Shown here: piece by piece, positions 33,705 through 44,812 of the stretch | How the letters are laid out: every line of letters starts with the position of its first letter | How positions within the stretch are numbered: position 1 is the stretch's first letter | Assembly: GCA_950097015.1 (NCBI GenBank) | Contig: CATNEN010000033.1 | Coordinates: forward strand, 2,480,001 to 2,544,000 | Length of the DNA stretch: 64,000 bases | Direction: 5' to 3' | Source of the DNA: Macrostomum hystrix | Taxonomy: Eukaryota; Platyhelminthes; Macrostomidae | Translations under genes and position numbers: made by a program | Notes under the pieces: generated by a model | Seen by the model: only the letters and a program-made list of their open reading frames with translations | Told to the model about the DNA's origin: nothing | The model's database searches: none

Positions 33705-35949
33705 GCTGAAAATGCTTCAAGGCGCATATGGTCTACGCCAGTTGAAACTTGTCCTGTCCTTGCAGTCTTTCTGCTGCCAAAAAATCACTGTAACTTATAC
33801 GCTCCCCAACGAGTTGCATTCATTTATTGTGTTACATCTACCTTTTTTCTCGAAGGCAATAAACTTTTTTTACAAGCGCATTCTCACCGTTTCGTTTAAG
33901 CGGTCAATGAAGCAGTTTAGACCAGTTTAGACCAGTTTTGACCAGTTAAAGTTGAATGCTCTGAGCTTGTCATTTGAATCTTTCGGTGCAGAGAATTGGC
34001 CCATTGTTGTGTTAATATTGTCAGTTTGACTGAAAAAAAATTTGTCATAGCATAACAACTTTTAAAAGGACAATACGTCTACTGGTCGAAACATGGACTG
34101 CTAAGGCGTGTTACACGATAGTAATAAAAAATAGACCAGTAATAGCACAGATACCATAATACCATATAGTTTTTATAGTATCTGTGGTAATAGTGTGTAT
34201 TTTTTAAGGAAAGCAATTTTTATATCCATCTACGAGTAAAAGGAAAAAATATTATGAACTTTGAATGAAATAGTACAGATAGAAAAGTAGCCATAAAATG
34301 AGAGGGCAAGCAATGTCAAGATGGTAAAAATAACTACCTGAGGTCATTAAATGAATGCGCAGAAAGTAGAGCAAGAGACTAATTAAGCACCAAAGTAGAT
34401 GAATAGAAGCCGCATATAGCTAAAACCACATTGAAACTCCAGCGCGATTGTCCATCGCAATGAGAGCAAGACTCTAAAGGTGAGGTAGAAGGGCATGGAC
34501 CATGGCAACTGAGAGCAAAACCAATGTTAAACAAATGTACAAGGGACGAAAGTAGGGCTGCGAGCATCGAATGTGTTTTATAAATTTCTAACTTTTACAA
34601 AGCCTAACCAAAATATGGTTTGTGTTGCCTGGAAATCTACTAGAGATGCGCACAATGCATAACAACAGCAACAATATAGGCCAGAGTTAGAGGTAGGCAT
34701 CAGAAGGCCTGGGCGCGCACTTAGGCAAGGCCTCCAGCAGTGTCCGTGGTGCCGGCATCGGCTAATAGGCAGTCGACGAACCGTCGAGTTCGCCCTGCAC
34801 CCGCCGAACACACTGCATGCAAATTTAGAGGCCCATGCTACGCCAAGATCTAGGTTGGGTTAAAATCCAATCTCAAAATTACTGTCCAAGTAAATTAGCT
34901 AAATGAAAGTCTTATACTGCTATTGCTTATCAGATATTTATATTTATCATATCAAAGCATTCAAGTGGATTTGAGAAGTAACACAAAGGAATGCGGAACA
35001 GAGACAATACACAAATTATAAAAAACCAATCGATAAAAGTCTCATTCAGGTCAAAGAAAAGAGGATTAGCATCCCTGTGGTACTGTTAAAAAAGTCGGCC
35101 GAGCTCAACGAATCACCTCATTTGTTGATGAGTGCACAAGTCCACTCCACATGCTCATAATTTTTCACTCAGGTCGACTTTGGTCATGTAGCAGCGCGAT
35201 AAAATCTTAGCAAATTATTTAGCGCTTGAAACCACAACTGCTCGTTGCTCTCCCTTCAGTGCGAGTCCACCGTCAGATTGTCCGGCCGCGCACTCACAAT
35301 CTGAGGCCGCCACCCGTCCGAGCACTGACGGTAGCGGTCAAGGAGAATTTCTCTCAGAAGTTGTACATTCGTTATCCGAAATCATTCAGGCACACCATTG
35401 AGAAGAAACTTGAAACAATCAATCAACTAAAACTTTATATCCATGCCTCTGGCTTCTGGTCAGTTGATAAATCGGAGAAAGTTGAAGCAGGACCGACGCC
35501 CAGTCAGTGCAGAGGCCTGCTGACCTGCTGGCCTGCTGACCTCATCCCTGTGCGCAGTCGCCGCTGAGTGGTCAAGTCAACACCGACGACACCGGTAAGA
35601 AAAAAAGCGGCAGTTTCGCCTTGAACTTCCAGATTCCTTGTTGAAGCCAAAGCAGGCTGGCTGCAGGCTCTGTTTCGGCACCCTGTCAATTCTGGCAGTC
35701 GGTGCACTCTGTGGAGTCATCAGGTAGGTGGCAACTCGACCAAGGCCGGATCCGCGCGACTCCTATGGTGTCTCGCCTTCATTGCTCAGTCTGCACCCAT
35801 CATCAAACCTCTGACCTCATGATTCGAGCCCTATCGAACCCGAGGTCAATCAGCTCGCCAATGCGTGCAGTGTAGCGCAGGTAGTCTCGAAACTCTGACG
35901 CATCATTCTGGCCTCACTCTTCACCATTCTGTCATCATCCAGCAATTCA
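33705..35949. other. Intergenic region
   Basis: No conserved gene found. A short tandem GACCAGTTTA run lies at 33916-33950 upstream of the atlastin-like gene. Scattered short open frames show no family resemblance. The part after 35500 may already belong to the decayed retroelement that is recognisable from about 35950. Confidence 0.4.
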
Positions 35950-36480
35950 GCCTCCCGCCAGCCTTTGCAACTCATGCATGGAGACACGCCGCCTGGAGCA
36001 ACAAACATCGATGGAGCACAACAGCTCGTTCACCTTTGCCTCCGGTAAGCTCATTACTCCAGACTGGGTGCTAAACTGAATTACCAGGAAAACCATCTCC
36101 TGGCATGGCTGCATGCTCTTCGCCCAGTTAACACTATGACCGAGGCTCTGCACCAGCTGAGTGAGCTCAGTGTAAAAGCACCAGCAATCCTCCTCGGAGC
36201 CCGAAAAGCCAAAGTCGTCCATGTAGACTTCAAAGTCGAAGAACCTGAACCTGAAAGTTGAAGGATTATGAACCTGATTGCATTACTGATCTGAAAGAAG
36301 CTACCAACTGTAGCCGCTGCGGGGTAGCCGGGTGTCCGCCATGTAGGTCGGCTCGGAATCGCGGTCAAAGGTGAACTTTATGCCGGTAAGGCAGTGCTCA
36401 CTCGGGTGGATGCCGCAGGAACAATAGGCTTGAGTCAGATCCGCCTTGCACATATATGCCCCTGCACAGCCTCCTGCGCA
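35950..36480 (-). pseudogene. Decayed DIRS/Ngaro-like reverse transcriptase fragment
   Basis: On the - strand, reading from about 36480 down: MCKADLTQAYCSCGIHPSEH, then YMADTRLP (36317-36340), an interruption of about 50 bp, then FEVYMDDFGFSGSEEDC (the YxDD active-site box, about 36232-36182), LGHSVNWAKSMQPCQEMVFL, and LPEAKVNELL, RRRVSMHELQRLAGG. The order (KADL, IHP, DxRLP, YMDD, NWxKS, FL, LPxxK, LQxLAG) is that of reverse transcriptases from tyrosine-recombinase retrotransposons. No RNase H, gag, recombinase or terminal repeats were found nearby, so this is a remnant. Confidence 0.65.
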
Positions 36481-37247
36481 GCCTCATTGGCTAGGATGAG
36501 TCAGCCATTTGAACGCACGTACACGCACGTAGGCGGAGGGAGAGAGTGCACTGAGCACTACGGGCACCTTGCCAACTGCTCATTATCTGATCGAATTCAC
36601 CAGCTTAGACGGCGAGAATTGAATTAACAGAAACTGTTTTACTACTCTCAATTAATCTCCATTTACTAGTAGAATTTGATTCCTTGCTGAAGAAGGATGT
36701 GATTGCTTCTCTAGGGCCGCGTGCATCGCCTGCGCTGTCTGACTGTCTGTCCCTCCACAGCTCTGATTCCTCTTGTAACCCACCTCAAATATCGATCCGT
36801 GCAAATATAAATATTGAAGCTAAGTGGTCTAAGCCTTTTTGTGCACCACTAAATTGGGACTCTAAGCTACGATAGCTATGCTAAATTCGGCGGAAAGTTG
36901 ACTTCAATCTTCCTGTCGCACAGATACATGCCTATAATCACTTTTCTTTAAGCTTAGCATACTAAGGAGTCCTAAATGTATAGCATCATGGTATAACACT
37001 CTGGAGATGGGTGCTATATTTAGGACTCCTAGTTCTGATGGTTTGTGTTATTTGGAATAATTTCGAATAGCCATTTTTATAAGAACGCAATTTTCACTTT
37101 CGCTGTTGATGACGAAGCACGAAATCTATGGTAATAAGTACACCTATTTATGTGAGACTCAGGTGAAACTCAATCTGCTGTTTAGAATATGCATCAGCTT
37201 CGAGTTCTGGCATCAAAGTATCAGAGAGAACATTGTTAAAACTAAAA
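36481..37247 (+). other. Upstream region of the unknown gene, with an inverted repeat
   Basis: No coding signal. An inverted repeat has arms AGGAGTCCTAAATGTATAGCA (36965-36985) and its complement lacking two bases (37012-37030), with a 26-base loop, about 220 bp before the start codon at 37248. It may be a small palindromic element or a regulatory hairpin. Confidence 0.45.
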
Positions 37248-39194
37248 ATGCTCAGCAACGCCAGTAAATGTAGTAGCGAAACCGAGTTAGAAGGCAGTTA
37301 CGGCAGTAATTTCCTAAAGTACAAATCAGCAGGCGATGCAGAATATCCCACGAAAACGGAGACAAGAATCAACAAAAACCAATTCGAGAATGAGTCGGTC
37401 GTCCCGATCAGCCCAAATTCTGGTGCTTCAAGCCCCTTCCGGCAGTGCAGGTCGCAGTCTGCAGTCTGCAGTTCAATGTCCCATTCGGATCATCAGTCAT
37501 CAGAAAAATGCCCAAAAGCAACGCCTTCGGCCTCGAAAAGCGACGCAAAACCCAACACAGGCACTAGAACCTGCTGTTTCTTTGAAAGCATCTTTCTGAG
37601 AAGCCTACCTGTCACCCCTGCTAAAGAGGTCTCAGTCGATATCCTGCTAGAAACTTGCTCTCCACTATTGAATGTTTTTGATGCTCACAATGCATTTGTT
37701 GGAACAGTTAAACAGTCCTGGTGCTTGGTTTTCTGCAACTCAAGCCCCGCACAGCATCTGCCACCACCGCAAAGTTGTCGTGCGCCTACAGGCTCGAAAT
37801 TATTTCGACCCAGTCGCCGCTCTGTCGCCTGCCAAACGATCGCTGTCGATTTATTTTATTCTGCACTGGACAAGGAGCCTTCAGTTCAGCAGGAGATGCT
37901 GACAGGACCTATGCAAGCATTTGGTCAGCTAACTAGAAGCAGCAGCAACGCTGCATGTCAGCGGAGCCTGTTCCATGATCAGCAGTTTTTGCAAAACTCT
38001 AACTTGGATGTTGATCAAAGTCCTGAATATAACATTCAGGACTTTGATGGTAATTTTCAACCCTCAACAATATACGGCGAGTACGTGAACAATGGCTTTC
38101 AGCGCCTAAAGGTATTTTTCTATGAAGTTGCGCAGCTTGTTGAGGAGGCGGCAGTGAATTGGTGGACGGCTGAGCCTTGTGAGCAATTGTATCTTCCGGT
38201 GAGAGCCCGTTGCATCACAGAGACAGAAATCGCCGCGTCTGACCTCCGGATGGCTCATCGGCGCGCACCACATGCAGAAGCGTGCGAATCGCTACGCATT
38301 GAACTGCCGGACTGCAGCGTCGAAAGCACTTGCAGCTGCGGTTGCACCACTGACAACTGGCTGTTTCATAATACATCTCAGTGGGAATACAAACAGGCCC
38401 TAATTTCACCTTTGAATAGTCGACACCAGATCCAGGACTACTTGGAACGCGACTGTTACACTTCTGTCACTGAAATCGCCAACAAAAGGCAAAAACCACA
38501 ACCGGAGCTGCAAAGGCGTCGACGTCGGCATCGAAATCAGTGCGATTCTCCTCCAATTTCTTCTGCGGCCTTATCCTCCGACTGGTCGTCCGACAGAAAA
38601 TCGGCAGCAGTGGAGACAGCTTCATGCATCTCAGGCGGTGGCTTCGACAGTCTCATGCAGACCCTAGAGCGAGCGAGGCTGCGGCTGAGTGCATCCGCTC
38701 TTTACACAGCGCATTCCAATCCCATATCAGCCAGCCAACATGAACATTGTCACTCAAAGCGCAAAAGTCGAAAATTTCTGACGCAGACGGTTGACTTTGC
38801 CATTGATAGACCAGAGAAAGATGAGGGCGTCTGGAAATTTCCAGAATCTGCTGAGACAGAAATCGAGGAGAATAATGCTGGGAACAGGCGCGATGAAAAC
38901 CAGTCCAACGCTGGCGACGACTTCAGCGACACTTTCATGGCCTGCGGCTCAACATATTTAGATGACAGGATTGTCAACTACTGCGATGAGGACGACTGTC
39001 AGGCCGCACCGGCGGATCCACTGTCCACAGTTAACCAATCGTCTATTTGGCAACCAGAGAATCAAGATGCGAAGCTAGTCTGCTGTGTGTCTCAGTCGCT
39101 TCTCACGCTGGCGATGAACTTGGAGTCCAGTGTGCGACAGATTCGAGATACAGTGGCCGAGTTGCAGCATTGCACAAACTCCAGTCTGATGTAG
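37248..39194 (+). CDS. Unknown Ser/Cys-rich protein, intact copy of the duplicated gene
   Basis: Single open frame of 648 residues from ATG 37248 to TAG 39192-39194. I do not recognise the family. Composition is Ser-, Gln- and Cys-rich and mostly disordered-looking, with short acidic stretches (EIEENNAG, CDEDDCQAA), an Arg-rich patch (QRRRRRHRNQCDSPP, a candidate nuclear localisation signal) and a hydrophobic heptad-like C-terminal segment (LLTLAMNLESSVRQIRDTV). No signal peptide or clear membrane segment. The C-terminal half is duplicated at 29823-30461 with almost no change, which suggests a recent duplication or conversion and that the frame is real. It could be a nuclear regulatory protein; that is only a guess. 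Confidence 0.6.
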   Translation: MLSNASKCSSETELEGSYGSNFLKYKSAGDAEYPTKTETRINKNQFENESVVPISPNSGASSPFRQCRSQSAVCSSMSHSDHQSSEKCPKATPSASKSDAKPNTGTRTCCFFESIFLRSLPVTPAKEVSVDILLETCSPLLNVFDAHNAFVGTVKQSWCLVFCNSSPAQHLPPPQSCRAPTGSKLFRPSRRSVACQTIAVDLFYSALDKEPSVQQEMLTGPMQAFGQLTRSSSNAACQRSLFHDQQFLQNSNLDVDQSPEYNIQDFDGNFQPSTIYGEYVNNGFQRLKVFFYEVAQLVEEAAVNWWTAEPCEQLYLPVRARCITETEIAASDLRMAHRRAPHAEACESLRIELPDCSVESTCSCGCTTDNWLFHNTSQWEYKQALISPLNSRHQIQDYLERDCYTSVTEIANKRQKPQPELQRRRRRHRNQCDSPPISSAALSSDWSSDRKSAAVETASCISGGGFDSLMQTLERARLRLSASALYTAHSNPISASQHEHCHSKRKSRKFLTQTVDFAIDRPEKDEGVWKFPESAETEIEENNAGNRRDENQSNAGDDFSDTFMACGSTYLDDRIVNYCDEDDCQAAPADPLSTVNQSSIWQPENQDAKLVCCVSQSLLTLAMNLESSVRQIRDTVAELQHCTNSSLM

Positions 39195-40522
39195 CTAGGC
39201 ATTATAATAGTCGCCAATGCTTCATGTTCATTTTCTGTCCTGAAGTCATTAAATAGGTATATGACATTGAAATTTTTGGCGCACTCATGTGCACATAGTT
39301 TTTTCTTATTTAAAAGTACTATACTAGATCGTAATATAATATACTAGATCGTATATAATACAATTTTGAACTTTTTTTGTTATTGTTTTTGTCGCTTCAC
39401 GCCTTAGGACTCAGACCTTATGTGGTCGTAAAGACAAGCCAGGCGACATTTTAGTCAAGACTGCTTGTAAGTATCTACATGCTATTCATTATAAAAAAAC
39501 TGCAATCTCCGAGTCTCCGAGAGAGCTAAAAGGGCAATGAAGCTTCATTGCGCCGTAAAAACCACCACAATGTTCGAACCAAAAATTGTCAACCGGTTAT
39601 ACCACCGATTAAATGTTTGTTCGCTACGATTGTCTTAATAGTAGTTTTAAGCAGCAAACGAAGCTAAATACTGAGTGCATTTCTCTAAAAATATTGAATA
39701 AGTATAAATATAATTAGAAAGTCACAATAACTTAACACAATGTCCACGACAACGCAAGAAATAAAACTTTTAACTAATTGTTTCCGGTAAAGCGTTTTTT
39801 AAACGGAGATCACGTGTGAATAGTAGCATGGTCTCGATCTACTAGATTCTACCTTGGAGTAGCTACAATAGAACTCAAAAGCAAGTTTCCGAATCAAAAT
39901 AATTTAAAGAGCAGAATGGAATGATACTTCATATATGTCAAGAGTTTATATTGGGGGCCTAGGTATAAAATGATGGTGATATTTGTAATGTTGTTGCGAA
40001 GACTGTCAAAATGGTTCGGAGCTCCTGTTTTTTTGTGAATTTACATATCAATCAAACACTCTGTAGAGTTTAGCTAGCCTATGTAATGGTTAATACATAA
40101 TCACGTCTCATCTGATAGTCACCGTACGAATAGTCGTTTTGTGATTTGTACGGTCACCGTACGCCGTACGAATAAAAACTGCCATAACTGCCAAAATACG
40201 TACAAAAATTGATTTGGCGCCAATTCAAATTAATAATAATGTAAGCCGTGTGCGCAAAATTTGAATTTCGGCAAAAAGAGAAAAGGAAAGGTAAGTGTCA
40301 ATTTTATTTGCGAAACTGCGAAGTAAATAAATAGAAAAAACAAATGGGGTAAAGGGGCGTGGCCAACAAGAGAGCAGTCGCCCACCTAACAATCACAACG
40401 CGCCAGTGGGTACGAAAACCACTGACGCGCGATTGGGTGAGGGTCATTAAACACGCAACAGACAATCAGATTTTAAAGGAAAAATCTAGAAGACTTCCGA
40501 AAACGGGGTGACGCTGAGAAAA
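38260..40522 (+). repeat. Duplicated segment, copy 2
   Basis: Partner of 29657-31265. Contains the C-terminal half of the unknown gene, its 3' region, then a non-coding tail (39845-40522) that is shared with copy 1 but more diverged. The tail carries GGTCACCGTACGCCGTACG and CAGTCGCCCACCTAACAATC in both copies and may itself be an older dispersed repeat. The stretch 39050-39844 has no counterpart in copy 1. Confidence 0.88.
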
Positions 40523-40989
40523 ACAAAAAAACGAAAAGAAAAAATCAAAGGAGTACGAGGAAAAAGGGAAAGAACTGTTACAATAATTCAGCGTACGAAG
40601 CTACAAAAGGATAGCCACAAAACTCGACTGCACTTATTCGAAACTAATAGGCCTAGAGATGTTGATTTGAACATTATAACTGTCTCAAAGATATGCTTTT
40701 TGAAAAGGTATGCTACTAACAAAAATTTTCATATAGCCTGTACCTGTAGTAAAACACCATCTTTTTAGCTAAGTGGACTACAATTTTTGTAAGACAAAAA
40801 TATAAACCTGAAATAATAGCCCATCAGCAAACCCGAGTTGGCCCCTCTATAGCTTGCCAATACACCCAACCCAATCTTAATAGTTGCCAAAATAGAAACA
40901 AATATGCCTAGGCCTAATTGTGAAAACCATTTATCCTTGGATCCAGTCAGGGATTTAGCAGTCTTGTAGGCCCCCCCTATATTGATAGG
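40523..40989. other. AT-rich spacer
   Basis: No gene. Contains TAGGCCTA-type palindromes (near 40650 and 40907), as in other AT-rich spacers of the window. Confidence 0.4.
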
Positions 40990-41763
40990 GGGTGCTGGTC
41001 ATTTCGTCAACTGCCAGTTCGTCAACTTGGTTGACAAATTGACCAACAGTTTAAGGTGGTCTCACTTGCAGTTGACGAAATGACCAAGGTTTTAGATTGC
41101 TTTATCATTCAGTTGACGAAATGACCTGAGAATGTTAGTTACTTCGTCAACTGGCTAGCTACAGTTTGCAAATGTCATAACATGTACATAACATTACCTT
41201 TGTTATCATTACTTATTATCCGGAACGTTCTCAATCCATCTTCGCCACCCCATCCCTAAACTGACAACGTGCCCTGTCTCTGTAACTTGAACCAGGGCCC
41301 CTCGCGCTGACACCTGTTCTCTTAAGCTGACAACGTGCACCCTGTCTCTTTTACTTAAACCAGCGCCCCTCGCGTTGACACATGTTCTCTCAATCTATCT
41401 TCGCACCCACCCCCAAACTGACAACGTGCCCTGTCTCTGTAACTTGAACCAGAGCCCTCGCGCTGACACCTGTTCTCTTAAGCTGACAACGTGCACCCTG
41501 TCTCTTTTACTTAAACCAGCGCCCCTCGGGTTGACACATGTTCTCTCAATCTCTCAATGCGAATTAGCACCTTGTCATGCGGGGCGTGTATTATTGGCAG
41601 TTGATGAAGTGACAAAAAGTTGACATCGTCCCATTGAACAGTTGACGAAATAACCAAGCTTTGAAAGTATCCTATTGGTTGGTTGACGAAACGACCAATA
41701 CGGGGAACGGGTTGACGATGTGTCCAGTTGACGAAATGGCAGTTGACGAAATGACTAGGATCC
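40990..41763. mobile_element. MITE with GTTGACGAAATGAC terminal repeats
   Basis: 774 bp bounded by the 8-bp direct repeat TTGATAGG (40982-40989 and 41764-41771). The ends are inverted repeats: the left begins GGGTGCTGGTCATTTCGTCA and the complement of the right begins GGATCCTAGTCATTTCGTCA, continuing into AACTGCC. At least eight further copies of the GTTGACGAAATGAC word lie inside in both orientations. An 8-bp target duplication fits hAT-type transposition. There is no transposase. The centre holds a tandem duplication listed separately. Confidence 0.82.
41230..41546. repeat. ~157-bp tandem duplication inside the MITE
   Basis: Two adjacent copies, each with CTGACAACGTGCCCTGTCTC, TTGAACCAG, CGCTGACACCTGTTCTCTTA and ACTTAAACCAGCGCCCCTCG. 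They differ at a few positions only, so the duplication is younger than the element. Confidence 0.8.
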
Positions 41764-42706
41764 TTGATAGGCCTTGTGTTAATCTTGGTCATGCTTGAAA
41801 ATTCATTGACATTAGCTAGGCCTATAAATATTGTATAGGCTCCTATATAAGGACACATATAGTATCTGTGTTAATGTTGTTGTTAGGTCTGGTAAGGTTA
41901 GCCCCCTAATAAAAACCTAAAGTGCATCCATTTTGAATTTAAAGACCTGTTTTTGAATTGTATTATATGCTTAATTCTATTTTTTAGCTAGATAAATATT
42001 ATATTAGGACCTATGTTGGTTAACCCTCAAGGCATACACCCAAAGCAGGCCTAGGCCTTCCACCTAGGCCTAGCTAAATTTTGTAAACTTAATGCAAATT
42101 TCTAGGTTAAGAGTGTTCAAGCAGCCCCCTATTGAATGCTACTTGATTGTAGATATCTCTTGAATGATTTAGATTACAATGTTGTAATTTAGAATTAGTG
42201 ACAAGGCAAGCTACCTTTGTTATCACTATTAGTATTGCTATTTTTTAAGGACCAAAATTAACCAGCTAGCTAATAGTTTTCTTATAGTAACTGTGTTAGC
42301 TAAATGCAAAGTAGTGCTTAGTTTATTATATTAATAATATTATATTATTTCTCTATTCACATTATTATTAAGATCACAAAATATTTTTGTATTACATATA
42401 GTATTTTATAAGGCATAAAGATATAACTAATTAGCTATGGGCTAATTTTTTTTTATTCAACAATTAGTTATGTAACCATATAAATGGTGTACTTATTTAA
42501 GATCAGATGATTGTTCTTAATATAGACAAATATTTTAGTCGCTAGCAGTCTTACTAATAAAATAAATTTTTTCTAACAATTTTCTAGCTTTATGTTCTTA
42601 ATCATCAACAAAATATTTGAGTAGGTTATTATATGCCTATTAAGTTTAGCCACTGATATTACTGTTCCAAACAGATTTTACTAATCCACTTTATAATTTA
42701 TACTTC
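41764..42706. other. AT-rich spacer upstream of the FCF1 array
   Basis: Very AT-rich, with several TAGGCCTA-like palindromes (41815, 42049, 42064) and GCTAGCTA words. No coding signal. The first exon of FCF1 (a few codons starting MGK) should be in or upstream of this stretch but was not identified. Confidence 0.4.
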
Positions 42707-43795
42707 CTTCCAAGGCCAAACAGCCATCCCACTCCATTCTCAGTCCAGACAGCCACCCACTCCATTCCCAGTCCAGACAACCGCCCCACTCCATTCCCAG
42801 TCCAGACAACCGCCCCACTCCATTCCCAGTCCAGACAGCCGCCCCACTCCATTCCCAGTCCAGACAACCGCCCCACTCCATTCCCAGTCCAGACAGCCGC
42901 CCCACTCCATTCCCAGTCCAGACAACCGCCCCACTCCATTCCCAGTCCAGACAGCCGCCCCACTCCATTCCCAGTCCACCAGACAACCACCCACTCCATT
43001 CCCAGTCCAGACAGCCGCCCTACTCCATTCCCAGTCCAGACAACCGCCCCACTCCATTCCCAGTCCAGACAACCGCCCCACTCCATTCCCAGTCCAGACA
43101 GCCGCCCACTCCATTCCCAGTCCAGACAACCGCCCCACTCCATTCCTAGTCCACCAGACAACCACCCACTCCATTCCCAGTCCAGACAACCGCCCCACTC
43201 CATTCCCAGTCCAGACAGCCGCCCCACTCCATTCCCAGTCCACCAGACAACCACCCACTCCATTCCCAGTCCAGACAGCCGCCCCACTCCATTCCCAGTC
43301 CAGACAGCCGCCCCACTCCATTCCCAGTCCAGACAACCGCCCCACTCCATTCCCAGTCCAGACAGCCGCCCCACTCCATTCCCAGTCCAGACAGCCGCCC
43401 CACTCCATTCCCAGTCCAGACAACCGCCCCACTCCATTCCCAGTCCACCAGACAACCACCCACTCCATTCCCAGTCCAGACAGCCGCCCCACTCCATTCC
43501 CAGTCCAGACAGCCGCCCCACTCCATTCCCAGTCCACCAGACAACCACCCACTCCATTCCCAGTCCAGACAGCCGCCCCACTCCATTCCCAGTCCAGACA
43601 GCCGCCCCACTCCATTCCCAGTCCACCAGACAACCACCCACTCCATTCCCAGTCCAGACAGCCGCCCCACTCCATTCCCAGTCCAGACAGCCGCCCCACT
43701 CAATTCCCAGTCCAGACAGCCGCCCCACTCCATTCCCAGTCCAGACAGCCGCCCCACTCCATTCCCAGTCTACCAGACAACCACCCACTCCACTG
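42707..43795. repeat. 29-bp minisatellite abutting the FCF1 exon
   Basis: About 37 copies of a 29-bp unit (ACTCCATTCCCAGTCCAGAC / AGCCGCCCC), with 32-bp variants containing CCACCAGACAACCA. Regular spacing of the longer variants shows higher-order repetition. The array ends 13 bp before the FCF1 exon. Every unit offers a pyrimidine-rich CCCAG or TCCAG like a 3' splice site on the + strand. Long open frames across it on the - strand are products of the repeat. Confidence 0.95.
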
Positions 43796-43808
43796 CTCAT
43801 CTTTACAG

Positions 43809-44411
43809 TCGAAGCGCAAGCAGGCGAAGCGGTTCGCGGCCGTCAAGCGGATGATCAGCCTCAACGACGGCCGCATCCGGAAGCGCGATCGAGACAAGCC
43901 GGCCGGTCAAAAGCGAAAGCGAGCGGAGACCAATAGCGACCCACTGTCCGTGCGGCACAAGACTGCTGTTAGTTCGGCCATGTTTCTGCAATATAACACG
44001 CAGATTGGGCCGCCCTATCACATCCTGCTGGACACTAACTATGTGAACTTCGCCATCAAGAACAGGCTGGATGTGTTCCAGTCAGCCATGGACTGCCTGT
44101 ACGGCAAGTGCGTTCTGTATGTGACCGACTGTGTTCTGGCCGAGATGGAAAAGATGGGAGAGAAATACCGCGTGGCCTTGAAGATTCTGCACGATCCGCG
44201 TGTGCGCCGACTGTCCTGCCTGCACAAGGGCACCTACGCTGACGATTGCCTTGTAAGGCGAGTCACCGATCACAAGTTCTACATTGTCGCCACCTGCGAT
44301 CGAGACCTGCGCCGGCGCCTGCGTCGGGTGCCCGGCGTGCCAATCATGTACGTTCACGCCAGGCGGGTCACTGTCGAACGAATGCCCGACGCGCTGGGGG
44401 CGCCGAGATAA
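43809..44411 (+). CDS. FCF1: FCF1 rRNA-processing PIN-domain protein (main exon)
   Basis: Homologue of Fcf1/Utp24, the PIN-domain nuclease of the small-subunit processome that acts in early 18S pre-rRNA cleavage in the nucleolus. The exon starts in phase after the acceptor CTTTACAG (AG at 43807-43808) and ends at TAA 44409-44411; 200 residues are encoded. Conserved blocks: KRFAAVKRMISLNDGR, FLQYNTQIGPPYHILLDTNY, QSAMDCLYGKC, TDCVLAEMEKMGEKYRVAL, CLHKGTYADDCLVRRVT, YIVATCDRDLRRR, VPGVPIMYV, VERMPDALGAPR. PIN acidic residues (D of LLDTN, E of LAEME, DD of YADDC, D of CDRD) are all kept. Only the first few codons are missing, in an unidentified upstream exon. Confidence 0.95.
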   Translation, partial: SKRKQAKRFAAVKRMISLNDGRIRKRDRDKPAGQKRKRAETNSDPLSVRHKTAVSSAMFLQYNTQIGPPYHILLDTNYVNFAIKNRLDVFQSAMDCLYGKCVLYVTDCVLAEMEKMGEKYRVALKILHDPRVRRLSCLHKGTYADDCLVRRVTDHKFYIVATCDRDLRRRLRRVPGVPIMYVHARRVTVERMPDALGAPR

Positions 44412-44492
44412 ACTGGCGGATTGGGAAACAACTTTTCGGACTGTTTATTGCAGAGCTGGCGGCTTTCATTGTGCTTGTCTGATTACCATTCA

Positions 44493-44812
44493 CGTAGATA
44501 GATGGCAGATTCTGAAATCACCATGCAGGTAGATAGATGGCAGATTCTGAAATCACCATTCACGTAGATAGATGGCAGATTCTGAAATCACCATTCACGT
44601 AGATAGATGGCAGATTCTGAAATCGCCATGCAGGTAGATAGGTGGCAGATTCTGTTTTCGCCATGCAGGTAGATTGATGGCAGATTCTGTTTTCGCCATG
44701 CAGGTAAATTGATGGCAGATTCTGTTTTCGCCATGCAGGAAAATAGATAGAATATTCAGTAATCCCTGTGCAGATAGATAACAGATTCTGAATCGCCATG
44801 TGGGTAGATAGA
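44493..44812. repeat. 35-bp minisatellite downstream of FCF1
   Basis: About nine degenerate copies of GTAGATAGATGGCAGATTCT / GAAATCACCATTCAC, about 80 bp after the FCF1 stop, probably in its 3' UTR or just beyond. Confidence 0.88.

Noticed and set aside
34379-34811. Short - strand frames between the atlastin-like gene and the RT fragment
   Set aside because: No conserved motif, no splice context and ordinary composition.
42691-43800. Trp/Gly-rich frames of 200-370 codons on the - strand
   Set aside because: They arise from the 29-bp array; several frames are open at once, as expected for a stop-free repeat.
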